A stretch of 33,196 nucleotides of DNA from Candidatus Pacearchaeota archaeon (GTDB lineage: Archaea; Nanobdellota; Nanobdellia; Pacearchaeales; GW2011-AR1), in contig JAGVWZ010000017.1 in the NCBI GenBank assembly GCA_018304045.1, positions 1 to 33,196 on the forward strand. The letters are read 5' to 3'. Positions 19,343 to 27,762 of this stretch are shown piece by piece. The position numbers were made by a program, and so were the translations under genes. The notes beneath the pieces were generated by a model. The model did no database searches. It was not told where the DNA came from and worked only from the letters and a program-made list of their open reading frames with translations. Numbering within the stretch: the first letter of the stretch is position 1; each line of letters starts with the position of its first letter.

Positions 19343-19885
19343 TTAAATCCCAGCACCATCAAGAAAAAAAGGATTTCCAAGTTCATAGCAATGTTCTGCA
19401 AATTTTTGGCTTGGCAAAACAATCAGATTGCCCCTATATGTAATTGGAATTACAAAGCCTTCTCTTTCAGCAGTATGAACTCCATAAACATAGCCCTCTC
19501 CTTTTCCAGAGCTATTTTTAATTTTTCCTAAAAATCTACTAAGCCTTCTTAATCCAAAAAATCTAAATAAACTTCTAGAATCTATTTCAGGCTGCCATAT
19601 GCCCCCTGGAATAATAAGTGAACTTTCCACACTTTTAATCAATATATCTCTTAAAACCTGTTCAGCAACATCATCTCCAATACTTCCTTGATAAAACCCC
19701 ATCAAATCATCCAAATGTCCATCCAATATGTGTTCTTTTCTTCCATTAACAACAGTATCAAAAGGATAAACTTGATTTAATCTATAGAGATAAGAATCCA
19801 TGTATATTCCACCAACAAATCTAGAATTCTGTCCTGCCAACTCTATTGGAATTTTCTCAAATGTATACGCAGTCTTTGTTGCCAT
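19343..19885 (-). CDS. hypothetical protein, possibly in one transcription unit with the glycosyltransferase
   Basis: 180-aa ORF, same strand; no recognised family. Confidence 0.6.
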   Translation of the reverse strand: MATKTAYTFEKIPIELAGQNSRFVGGIYMDSYLYRLNQVYPFDTVVNGRKEHILDGHLDDLMGFYQGSIGDDVAEQVLRDILIKSVESSLIIPGGIWQPEIDSRSLFRFFGLRRLSRFLGKIKNSSGKGEGYVYGVHTAEREGFVIPITYRGNLIVLPSQKFAEHCYELGNPFFLDGAGI

Positions 19886-19960
19886 TGTATCACTAACCTC
19901 TAAACACTATCCCCTTAGCAAATTATTAATAATAAATTATAAAAGAACACTTATAAATAT

Positions 19961-20926
19961 TTATCTAACAGGATTATATCTTATATTATTCAACTGTCTT
20001 CTTCTTCCAATAATCCTTCTTCTTCTACCAATTCTTTTTATAAGAATAGCCAATAATATAAGTATCAAAAGAACAATTATTAATACCATTAATATAAAAG
20101 CAATTATAACAAGTTCTTTGTTGCTAAGATTATTAAGATTACCCATCAAAATTCTACCTGAAACTTCAGAACTTTCTTCTCCAGCAGTATTTCTTCCAAG
20201 TTTCAATGTTTCATAGGATGAAACAAGTCTTAATCCATTTGTTTTGTTAGATTCAATGCATATTCTTTCTTCAGCAGGTCTTGATTCAAAATAACAATTT
20301 GGAAGCAATTCACAGATTCTTGTTTGTTTTCCATCAATACAATCACTCCATGCACTGCATGTCCAACCATTCAAGCAAACTTTTCCAAGTGTTTGAACTC
20401 CATCTGGTTCATAGCCATCACTTGAACCTGCATTGATTGTAACTGTTTCCCCTGTTTGAGAATAAGTAGTGTTTCCAATATAAGCTGTTATTTTTGTTTG
20501 ATAATCTCCTGTTTCATAATTCATGGTATCAAGAGTTATTCTATAGCTTAATGTTCCAACAGTATATCCTGTTCCAGTTCCATACCCATAGCCATATCCA
20601 TAACCACTAGATTGTGAAGAATTAATAAAAGGACTTATTGTCATACCATTGCATCCACTTAATATAATTCCATCAACACTAAACTCACAGGTTTTATTTG
20701 ATTTACCTGTTAATTGAAGAACTAACTTAGTAATTGGAAGGTTTTCATTTGCATTTATATCAATTGAAACATCAAAAATAACCTTTTGTCCTTTTTCAAC
20801 ATTATTGTTTTTAACATCAAAATTTAATACAAAAGCCTTAGCAGGAACAGAAGCTATTAATAAAAACAATACCAATGCAGACATTGCAATTGCTAATACT
20901 TTTCCATACTTTTTAAATGAACTCAT
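19961..20926 (-). CDS. membrane-anchored secreted protein with TSP1-like segment
   Basis: 321 aa; signal peptide, GWTCSAWSDCIDGKQTRICELLPNC (TSP1-like), GYGYGYGYGTGTGY tract, C-terminal TM and Arg-rich tail. Confidence 0.7.
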   Translation of the reverse strand: MSSFKKYGKVLAIAMSALVLFLLIASVPAKAFVLNFDVKNNNVEKGQKVIFDVSIDINANENLPITKLVLQLTGKSNKTCEFSVDGIILSGCNGMTISPFINSSQSSGYGYGYGYGTGTGYTVGTLSYRITLDTMNYETGDYQTKITAYIGNTTYSQTGETVTINAGSSDGYEPDGVQTLGKVCLNGWTCSAWSDCIDGKQTRICELLPNCYFESRPAEERICIESNKTNGLRLVSSYETLKLGRNTAGEESSEVSGRILMGNLNNLSNKELVIIAFILMVLIIVLLILILLAILIKRIGRRRRIIGRRRQLNNIRYNPVR

Positions 20927-21240
20927 GCCATATACAAAAATAAACCCTTTTTAAATATTTCTATATTATTACCACTATTAAATTACACCTAAAACATAAC
21001 CTTTATAAGTATATAATCAAATGCTTAATTAACACAAGCATATTAATTAATGCATCAATAAGATAAACATCTTATAAATGTTATCAATATCACAAGCATA
21101 AATTAAAAGCATACAAACTTAAGCTAGTAACAAAAACCAATAATAAGATATCAACAATGTACAATAATAAAGAAAGTAAGCAAATAGGCTAACAATCTAT
21201 CACCTAGATACATTATCAATATACAAAAACAAATAACAAA

Positions 21241-22512
21241 ATGAAAACACAAGAAAAACAAACAAACGAGCATTCAAGCCTAATAAAAGCAGGATTAATA
21301 TTCTTTATATTCGCTGCAATAACTTCAATTTTTAATTATCTCTATCATGTTTCAATGATAAGAATGCTTGGACCAGAAGACTATGGGGTTCTAGGAAGTC
21401 TTTTTGCCATAATCTATCTTGTTACATTTTCATCAAATCCAATAAATCTAGTCATCTCAAAAACAATAGCCCAATTTCATTTAAAAGACAAGGAAAAAAT
21501 AAAATATATTTATTACAATACTCTTAAAAAATTGATTTTCATTGGATTAATAGCCCTATTAATCTACATTCTTCTTAGTCCATTAATAGCATCCTATATG
21601 AACATAGAAGATATTTCAGGAGTAATATTAGTAGGAGTTATTGCCTATTTCTCACTTCTTGCAGTATTATTGACAGGAACATTAAATGGAATGCAAAAAT
21701 TCCTATGGCAAAATTCAGCAGGATTTATATCAACATTCCTAAAATTCAGTTTAGCAGTATTCTTTGTCTGGCTTGGATTTAAAGTAAATGGAGCATTGAC
21801 AGCAATAATAATAGGAATTCTTATTAGCATGTATGTATCCTATATTCCAATAAAAAAAGAACTAAAAAAAATAAGGAAAAAAGTAATTGATCTAAAACCA
21901 ATATATGCCTATGGAATACCGGTTTTTATTTCCTCAATACTATTCATATTAATTATAACAATAGATCAAATATTAGTAAAACATTTCTTTTCATCTGCTG
22001 ATGCTGGAATATATGCAGCAGCAGGAATGATAGCAAAAATAGTCTGGTTTGGCTCCTCATTTTTAATAGGCCCTTTGTTTCCAAAAGTTGTTGCATTAAA
22101 ATCTAAGAACAAAGATACATCAAAATTATTAACAAAATCCCTTGTCTATGTTTCAGTACTAGTTACTCTTGGTTGCATAATTCTGTTCATAGCACCGAGT
22201 TTTTTAGTAAGAGTATTATCAGGCCATCTGTATGATAGTGCAATTCCATTATTAGGATTATTTGGAGTATCATTGGGAATATTCTCTATTCTCCAAATAT
22301 TCATGACCTATAACCTTGCAGTTGAGAAATTTAAATTCATCTACATATTTGCCCTAGGAATATTAATCGAAGTAGTTGGAATTTACCTGTTCCATTCAAG
22401 TCTAATGGATGTAGTAAAAATAGTTCTAATCACAAACATCTTCCTCATAATAGCATTAATTCTTTTTAATAAAAAAGAAATTCTCGGAAAAAACAGCTTT
22501 TTTAGTTTCTAA
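21241..22512 (+). CDS. polysaccharide/oligosaccharide flippase (Wzx/MOP superfamily)
   Basis: 423 aa multi-TM; MIRMLGPEDYGVLGSLFAIIYL N-terminal pattern typical of flippases. Confidence 0.85.
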   Translation: MKTQEKQTNEHSSLIKAGLIFFIFAAITSIFNYLYHVSMIRMLGPEDYGVLGSLFAIIYLVTFSSNPINLVISKTIAQFHLKDKEKIKYIYYNTLKKLIFIGLIALLIYILLSPLIASYMNIEDISGVILVGVIAYFSLLAVLLTGTLNGMQKFLWQNSAGFISTFLKFSLAVFFVWLGFKVNGALTAIIIGILISMYVSYIPIKKELKKIRKKVIDLKPIYAYGIPVFISSILFILIITIDQILVKHFFSSADAGIYAAAGMIAKIVWFGSSFLIGPLFPKVVALKSKNKDTSKLLTKSLVYVSVLVTLGCIILFIAPSFLVRVLSGHLYDSAIPLLGLFGVSLGIFSILQIFMTYNLAVEKFKFIYIFALGILIEVVGIYLFHSSLMDVVKIVLITNIFLIIALILFNKKEILGKNSFFSF

Positions 22513-22549
22513 GAGAATAATTTAAATAAACTTATAACATTACTATATA

Positions 22550-23050
22550 ATGAAATTTGAAATAGATGTGAGTGGGTATGATTTATTTAATGATACATAT
22601 GTTATTTGTATAGCCCGAGAAGATGGAGAAGTTATAAAAGGTTTTAAGTTTAATAAGGATTTAGTTGATTCATTAATTTCTAATTGGAAAAATAATAAGT
22701 ATCGCTATGAATATAATCAATTTGAAACAAAAAAAGGAATATTCAAAGTTAGAATTTACTCAATAATATTATATTATCTATTTAAATCAATAGAAAAACC
22801 AGATTTTCTCTCTTTAACAATCTGTAGAGATTTCAAGGGAAGAACAAATGAAATATCTCAAAACCTTAAACATTTTTTAGAAATAAATCTAGAAATAAAA
22901 ATTGGGAAACCACTCTTCCAAAGATTATCAAATTCATCTCATGCCCATATTTATGCTAATATGATGAGGAGAGATACTAAGAATCAACTTAAAACTTATG
23001 TATCGATTACTTTAGAAGATATAGAAAAATTTCTTAAAAAAAGAAAATAA
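22550..23050 (+). CDS. hypothetical protein
   Basis: 166-aa ORF; N-terminal EIDVSGYDLFNDTYVICIA could be an RNase H-like strand pattern, but this is not established. Confidence 0.55.
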   Translation: MKFEIDVSGYDLFNDTYVICIAREDGEVIKGFKFNKDLVDSLISNWKNNKYRYEYNQFETKKGIFKVRIYSIILYYLFKSIEKPDFLSLTICRDFKGRTNEISQNLKHFLEINLEIKIGKPLFQRLSNSSHAHIYANMMRRDTKNQLKTYVSITLEDIEKFLKKRK

Positions 23051-23135
23051 TGTACACCAAGGGGTCGTTAGACCGCAAATACCCATTCAATCCCCCCAAT
23101 CAGCATTGGACGAATTTCCTGGCGTTTGATGTATT
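23051..23135. ncRNA. GC-rich structured intergenic element (candidate ncRNA)
   Basis: GGTC-GTTA-GACC hairpin (23063-23074); outer pairing TACACCA (23053-23059)/TGATGTA (23127-23133) with one mismatch; high GC against local background. Confidence 0.35.
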
Positions 23136-23206
23136 AAATATAATCACTTATTATTTATAAAGATTTCTATTCAAGTTTTTTTAAATTTTTCAGCTAATTT
23201 TGGGTT

Positions 23207-23446
23207 TCAAACATAAACAACATAACCTTCTTTATCATAGGCAATTTTATTGATTCCCTCAAGATACTCCATTATAACTTGGAATGTTTGCCACATTACT
23301 TTCTTTGGAAGATTATTAAATACCTGTGTTTTTGTAAATTCTCCACTATTTTCATCAATAAACTTCTCAACCATTAAAACAGTCTGAAGTGTTGGACTTC
23401 TAGCTATGTCATTTTTCTCACCATAGTTCATATTATTAGATTCCAT
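23207..23446 (-). CDS. small winged-helix-like protein
   Basis: 79 aa; alpha/beta pattern SPTLQTVLMVEKFIDENSGEFTKTQVFNNLPKKVMWQTFQVIMEYLEGINKIAYDKEGYVVYV. Confidence 0.6.
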   Translation of the reverse strand: MESNNMNYGEKNDIARSPTLQTVLMVEKFIDENSGEFTKTQVFNNLPKKVMWQTFQVIMEYLEGINKIAYDKEGYVVYV

Positions 23447-23448
23447 GA

Positions 23449-23466
23449 TAATATCAATTGATATTA
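23449..23466. promoter_or_regulatory. perfect 18-bp palindrome between TATA box and start codon of the 23207-23446 gene
   Basis: TAATATCAATTGATATTA; minus-strand TATA-like box at about 23467-23475; ATG at 23444-23446. Confidence 0.65.
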
Positions 23467-23502
23467 CTATATAAATTTATCTTTTTTCAAAATAAATTCA
23501 AA

Positions 23503-23706
23503 TTAATTTAGATTCCTTAATCTTTTAATCTTCTCTAAACCTTCAGGAGTTTGAGAGAGTTTTAAATAAAATCTCCAAGCCATTAGTATCTGCCCATCAA
23601 TAAAAGGCTTTAATTGAGATTTCCATTTATCCGGATTATCTTTAACATATCTTGCCCATCTTTCAACCTGCTCATCATGTGTTTTATCTCTCATGTTAAA
23701 TTTCAT
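23503..23706 (-). CDS. small partner of nucleotidyltransferase (putative TA-type module)
   Basis: 67-aa ORF starting 4 nt after the stop of the upstream nucleotidyltransferase gene. Confidence 0.6.
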   Translation of the reverse strand: MKFNMRDKTHDEQVERWARYVKDNPDKWKSQLKPFIDGQILMAWRFYLKLSQTPEGLEKIKRLRNLN

Positions 23707-23710
23707 AAAT

Positions 23711-24388
23711 TTAATTTCCCATTCTAAATCTTCTAATTTTTTCCTTTATATTTTTTATCTTATTCTCGTCTATGCTATCTTCATAGATTATTCTCAGATG
23801 TTTTGCATCTTCCATATCTTTATCAGATTTAAGCCATTCTTCTTTAAATGCAATATTATCTTCAATTGAAGAAAAATAAATATCTAATCCAGTTAAAGGA
23901 AGTTTAGTTCTTGTTCTTAATTGTTCTAAATCAAGTTCATCTTTTGCAAATTTAATTTCCATTTCAGGAGGAAAATATCCTTCCTTATCCCAAACATACC
24001 TAATACTATCCCCTTTATCTAAATATCTAGAATAAATATCTTCGGGATTATCCGATTGTATGCAAATAAATCCATTTTTTATTAAATCTTCATGTAATTT
24101 TATAAATTTCTCCTTAGAAATTACTTCAATAATCATATCTATATCTTCAGTTCCCCTACTTCTACCATGACTAATAGCAACAAATCCTGAGCATACAATA
24201 TATTTTACATGATTATTAATAATATTGCAAAAATCTTCAACAAATTTATCTAAAATTGTTTTGTCATCAATAACTCTTTTGTCGCCAAGTCCTTGTGATT
24301 GAGGACTTGGTGATACAGGGCTAAAATCTAAGTTAGAGTTTATCTTCTTCTGAAATGGATTAGATTTTTGACCTGTATCTTTGTTCAT
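23711..24388 (-). CDS. nucleotidyltransferase-fold protein (AbiEii-like)
   Basis: 225 aa; YIVCSGFVAISHGRSRGTEDIDMII. Confidence 0.65.
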   Translation of the reverse strand: MNKDTGQKSNPFQKKINSNLDFSPVSPSPQSQGLGDKRVIDDKTILDKFVEDFCNIINNHVKYIVCSGFVAISHGRSRGTEDIDMIIEVISKEKFIKLHEDLIKNGFICIQSDNPEDIYSRYLDKGDSIRYVWDKEGYFPPEMEIKFAKDELDLEQLRTRTKLPLTGLDIYFSSIEDNIAFKEEWLKSDKDMEDAKHLRIIYEDSIDENKIKNIKEKIRRFRMGN

Positions 24389-24472
24389 AAGGCATAAAAA
24401 GCTTTATTCTATTTAATATTTTCTATAAAATATCATCTCAATTTTCCCATATAACCTCATATTCCTCACTTA

Positions 24473-24520
24473 TTAACCATTTGAAAGTAACAACAAAACC
24501 ATAAAGTTTAAAAACACATT
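24473..24520 (+). repeat. promoter-containing repeat, copy 1 of 2
   Basis: TTAACCATTTGAAAGTAACAACAAAACCATAAAGTTTAAAAACACATT; 46/48 identical to 27639-27686; contains TATA-like GTTTAAAAA. Confidence 0.85.
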
Positions 24521-24628
24521 TTAGATGATATATGCCATAGGATATGCTAGCAGATAGGAATCAGTATACCAATAGTAACTTACAAATAATAGCATACCCT
24601 TATATAATCAATATAATGGAAACATATC

Positions 24629-24670
24629 ATTAATGTACAAATAACAAGTGAAAACCAATTTTACATTAAT
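24629..24670 (+). repeat. minimal copy of inverted-repeat-bounded intergenic element
   Basis: ATTAATGTA-C-AAAT pairs with ATTTTACATTAAT: 13 bp with a single bulged C and a 15-nt loop. Confidence 0.65.
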
Positions 24671-24809
24671 AATAAAATCAGTAATGTACATAACAAGGCG
24701 AAGTAGCATATGGGCATAACAATACTCTATGCATAACTAACCAATCCTACAAACACTACTAATACAATAATAAAACAAGAGGGAGCAATAAAAAACAAGA
24801 GGATGATAA

Positions 24810-25643
24810 ATGATAAACAAAATAACTCAAGAAAGAATGAAAACAAAAAAAATATCACTAATCGTCCCAATATACAAAGCAGAATCTTTTATCAGAAAAA
24901 ATCTTGAAGAAATAAAAAAATCAGTTTCTAAAATATTTCCAAACTATGAAATAATAGCTGTTATAGACGGAGAACTTGACAACAGTAAAAAAGAAGCAGA
25001 AAAAGTAGAGGGAATAACAGTTCTTTCCTATAAAGAAAATATGGGAAAAGGTTATGCATTAACCCATGGATTTAATCATTCAACAGGAGACTACATAACT
25101 TTTATTGATTGTGACATGGATATTCATCCCGATCAATTAAGAAATTTCCTTCCATACATGACAACAGCAGATTTAGTAATAGGATCTAAGCGTCATCCTT
25201 TTTCAAAACTTCATTACCCTATGTTAAGAAGAATCCTAAGCATAGGTTTTAGATTATACTCCTGGACAATCCTCGGTGTTAAGTTAAGAGATACTCAATC
25301 AGGTCTTAAACTAATCAAAAGAGAAGTTCTTGAAGTAATAATGCCATTAATGCTAGTTAAAAGATATGCCATGGATATTGAGCTTTGCTTTCTTGCACAA
25401 AAACATGGCTTCAGAACAGTAGAAGCTCCATTACATATTGATTTCCAACATTTCAATGGAAAAACAAGTGCAGGCAGTCTTTCAACAATTAAAGGAATGT
25501 TCATGGATGTTCTTGCAATCAGATATAGATACTCTTTTCTCAGATACTATCAAAGAGCCTTCCATAAAAACATGGGCTGGATAAATGGAGATAATTACAG
25601 CGACATCATAATCCCAGAAATTAAACCTAATGAAAAGAAATAA
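24810..25643 (+). CDS. family 2 glycosyltransferase (dolichyl-phosphate sugar synthase-like)
   Basis: 277 aa; LIVPIYKAESFI, GKGYALTHGF, YITFIDCDMDIHP, DTQSGLKLIKRE. Confidence 0.85.
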   Translation: MINKITQERMKTKKISLIVPIYKAESFIRKNLEEIKKSVSKIFPNYEIIAVIDGELDNSKKEAEKVEGITVLSYKENMGKGYALTHGFNHSTGDYITFIDCDMDIHPDQLRNFLPYMTTADLVIGSKRHPFSKLHYPMLRRILSIGFRLYSWTILGVKLRDTQSGLKLIKREVLEVIMPLMLVKRYAMDIELCFLAQKHGFRTVEAPLHIDFQHFNGKTSAGSLSTIKGMFMDVLAIRYRYSFLRYYQRAFHKNMGWINGDNYSDIIIPEIKPNEKK

Positions 25644-25660
25644 GCCATAAATTTTTCAGA

Positions 25661-26269
25661 CTATACAAAAACTTCAATAGCTTTTGATTCAACCTCATAC
25701 TCTTTTATTAATTTTAAAACATCATCCTTATACTGTATAGGTATCATAACACAACTCTTTCCCAATTTTTTTCCAGAATATTTTTGGATTAGGCCAAGAT
25801 AAGACTTTTCTTTCACCTTAAACCCATACATCCTATTCAAAAAAGCACCCCTATTTTTTCCGATTTTATCCCAAAAAAATATAATATGATGTTTTGTTTG
25901 AAAAGGAAGTTCTTTTGTTTCATATCTGGAATAAAGTATAATTCCTGTAGACATGATACTCCGTTCCAGATCTTTCCAATCATTTAATTTTCCTATTTTT
26001 ATGCTAAATTTATTAGTTATCCCTTTTATCTTAAAGAGCGAGGCTTCTCGGCTCAAATAAAAATTTGCTTCAATTTTTCTTATTTTATCTGAAAACTTAT
26101 CTGATTTTTTCCTAGTATCAATGAATAAATCAACATCGCTTTCTTTCGTAGCTTCCTGTTTTGCAAAACTTCCAAATAAGATTATTTTTTCTATATTTTC
26201 ATTTTCATCTTTAAGATTATCAAATAAATAAGAAACAAAATACATTGGATAACTGTCTAACATTTGCAA
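25661..26269 (-). CDS. MNT-type nucleotidyltransferase with C-terminal extension
   Basis: 202 aa; IILFGSFAKQEATKESDVDLFID (GS...DxD). Confidence 0.8.
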   Translation of the reverse strand: MQMLDSYPMYFVSYLFDNLKDENENIEKIILFGSFAKQEATKESDVDLFIDTRKKSDKFSDKIRKIEANFYLSREASLFKIKGITNKFSIKIGKLNDWKDLERSIMSTGIILYSRYETKELPFQTKHHIIFFWDKIGKNRGAFLNRMYGFKVKEKSYLGLIQKYSGKKLGKSCVMIPIQYKDDVLKLIKEYEVESKAIEVFV

Positions 26270-26676
26270 ATCCTCCTTAAATCTAAAAATAGATTTATTT
26301 TTTCCTGTAAAATATTTTCACTAACCTGAACCCCATAGACTAAATCATCTCTTTTTTCCTCTATTTTTATTGCAATCTCAACAATTTTGTCTATATCATT
26401 TATAGATTTGATGGGGGGAATTATCTGGTTTTGTATCATCTCTAGAACATTTTCTTTTCTTTTTTTAAACCACAAGTGATTTATTTTTGATCCTTCTTTA
26501 ATAACATCAAGTCTATGTAAGTATAATTCTATAACATTAGTCATTCCAAGTGAAATTATAAAAGCAAGTCTTCTTTGATGAGGAACAAGTCCCCGAGAAT
26601 CTTTTAATGAGGATTCCATCTCTTCTTCAACTTCCTTTAAACTTTCTTCATGTTTTTCAGCCTTCATCTTTACCAA
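26257..26676 (-). CDS. partner protein of the nucleotidyltransferase (HEPN-like position, no clear RX4-6H motif)
   Basis: 139-aa mostly helical ORF overlapping the nucleotidyltransferase start by 13 bp. Confidence 0.65.
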   Translation of the reverse strand: MVKMKAEKHEESLKEVEEEMESSLKDSRGLVPHQRRLAFIISLGMTNVIELYLHRLDVIKEGSKINHLWFKKRKENVLEMIQNQIIPPIKSINDIDKIVEIAIKIEEKRDDLVYGVQVSENILQEKINLFLDLRRICKC

Positions 26677-26684
26677 TTAATAAT

Positions 26685-26782
26685 TTAAGTCATTTATCTT
26701 AATAGTTTTTAAGACATATGACTTTATAAACATTATTACTATTAAGACTTATGTCTTAATGTTCTTAAGACACATGACTTAA
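26685..26782. promoter_or_regulatory. four-box operator array (18-bp palindromic boxes)
   Basis: TTAAGTCATTTATCTTAA (26685), TTAAGACATATGACTTTA (26709), TTAAGACTTATGTCTTAA (26742), TTAAGACACATGACTTAA (26765), around minus-strand TATA-like TTTATAAA (about 26724-26731). Confidence 0.8.
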
Positions 26783-26844
26783 TAAAAAAAGAATTGTTTA
26801 ATTCTCTATCTTGCTATCAGACCAAAGATCATAAGATTTAACTA

Positions 26845-27468
26845 CTATTTTTCATACTCAAAAATAATATTAATCTTAACAGAAATTTTAAATCTATGAA
26901 ACTCTTTAATAAACAAATTTAAATGTTCAGAGGGAATTATAATAACATTTGCACCAAGTTTTTTCCCATTATAAACTTCCAATAATCCCTTATATCTCTT
27001 CCCATAATAATTATATCCAAAAATAGTTTTATTAAGCATTACTCTTAAAGAATTATTTTTATTAGAATCCCAACTTAAAACAACACGATTACTTCCTTTT
27101 TCAAGTTTTGGTGAATATTTTTGATATAAAATAATAGAATTTCCCGGCATTGAATTTTTAAGTTTCCAGTCATTAAGTTTTCCACTAATAACCTGAAACT
27201 CGTTTTTAATTCCCATCAAGGACCAATATTTAGTGAATTTTATAGAATCAAAAAACTTTTCAGAAATTTTGTTAATCTGTTCTTCAAAAGGTTTATTATC
27301 TGAAATTAAATCCACAAAGATATCAACATCACTTTCTCTTCCACTTTCCCCCCTAGCAACACTCCCAAATAGAATTATTGACTTTATCTTTTCAATGTTC
27401 TTTTGATTTAAATTTTGAATCAAAAAAGATGTAAAGTCCATAGAATAACTTATCATATTCACTTCCAT
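26845..27468 (-). CDS. MNT-type nucleotidyltransferase, paralog of 25661-26269
   Basis: 207 aa; IILFGSVARGESGRESDVDIFVD; shares GKLNDWK and YxGKKLGxxVxIIP C-terminal segments with the paralog. Confidence 0.8.
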   Translation of the reverse strand: MEVNMISYSMDFTSFLIQNLNQKNIEKIKSIILFGSVARGESGRESDVDIFVDLISDNKPFEEQINKISEKFFDSIKFTKYWSLMGIKNEFQVISGKLNDWKLKNSMPGNSIILYQKYSPKLEKGSNRVVLSWDSNKNNSLRVMLNKTIFGYNYYGKRYKGLLEVYNGKKLGANVIIIPSEHLNLFIKEFHRFKISVKINIIFEYEK

Positions 27469-27508
27469 ATTTCATATATAAAAAATGGAAAAAGACTATT
27501 TAAATCTT

Positions 27509-27606
27509 AGTTTCAAGTGTAGCTATTTAATAGTTTCAGTTGTAGCTATAAAAATCATAAAAAGTATAGTTTCAAATGTAACTATTATTTGGTTTCAATT
27601 GAAACC
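27509..27606. promoter_or_regulatory. four-box operator array (16-bp boxes)
   Basis: AGTTTCAAGTGTAGCT (27509), AGTTTCAGTTGTAGCT (27532), AGTTTCAAATGTAACT (27568), GGTTTCAATTGAAACC (27591). Confidence 0.8.
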
Positions 27607-27638
27607 AAATGAACATTAATACACAACTTATATGATAT

Positions 27639-27686
27639 TTAACCATTTGAAAGTAACAACAAAACCATAAGGTTTAAAAACATATT
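27639..27686 (+). repeat. promoter-containing repeat, copy 2 of 2
   Basis: TTAACCATTTGAAAGTAACAACAAAACCATAAGGTTTAAAAACATATT; 46/48 identical to 24473-24520. Confidence 0.85.
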
Positions 27687-27762
27687 ATAACAAAATACAA
27701 TAAGATAATTATATAAAATAAGCATATAATATCTGTAACCGAATGGGAAGAAAAATTATCAC

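Noticed and set aside
19800-20216. 138-aa plus-strand ORF
   Set aside because: Antisense across the ends of two better-supported minus-strand genes; hydrophobicity reflects the opposite-strand TM region.
20578-20612. GY-rich codon repeat (CCATAGCCATAT...)
   Set aside because: Simple coding microsatellite giving GYGYGYG; no further significance seen.
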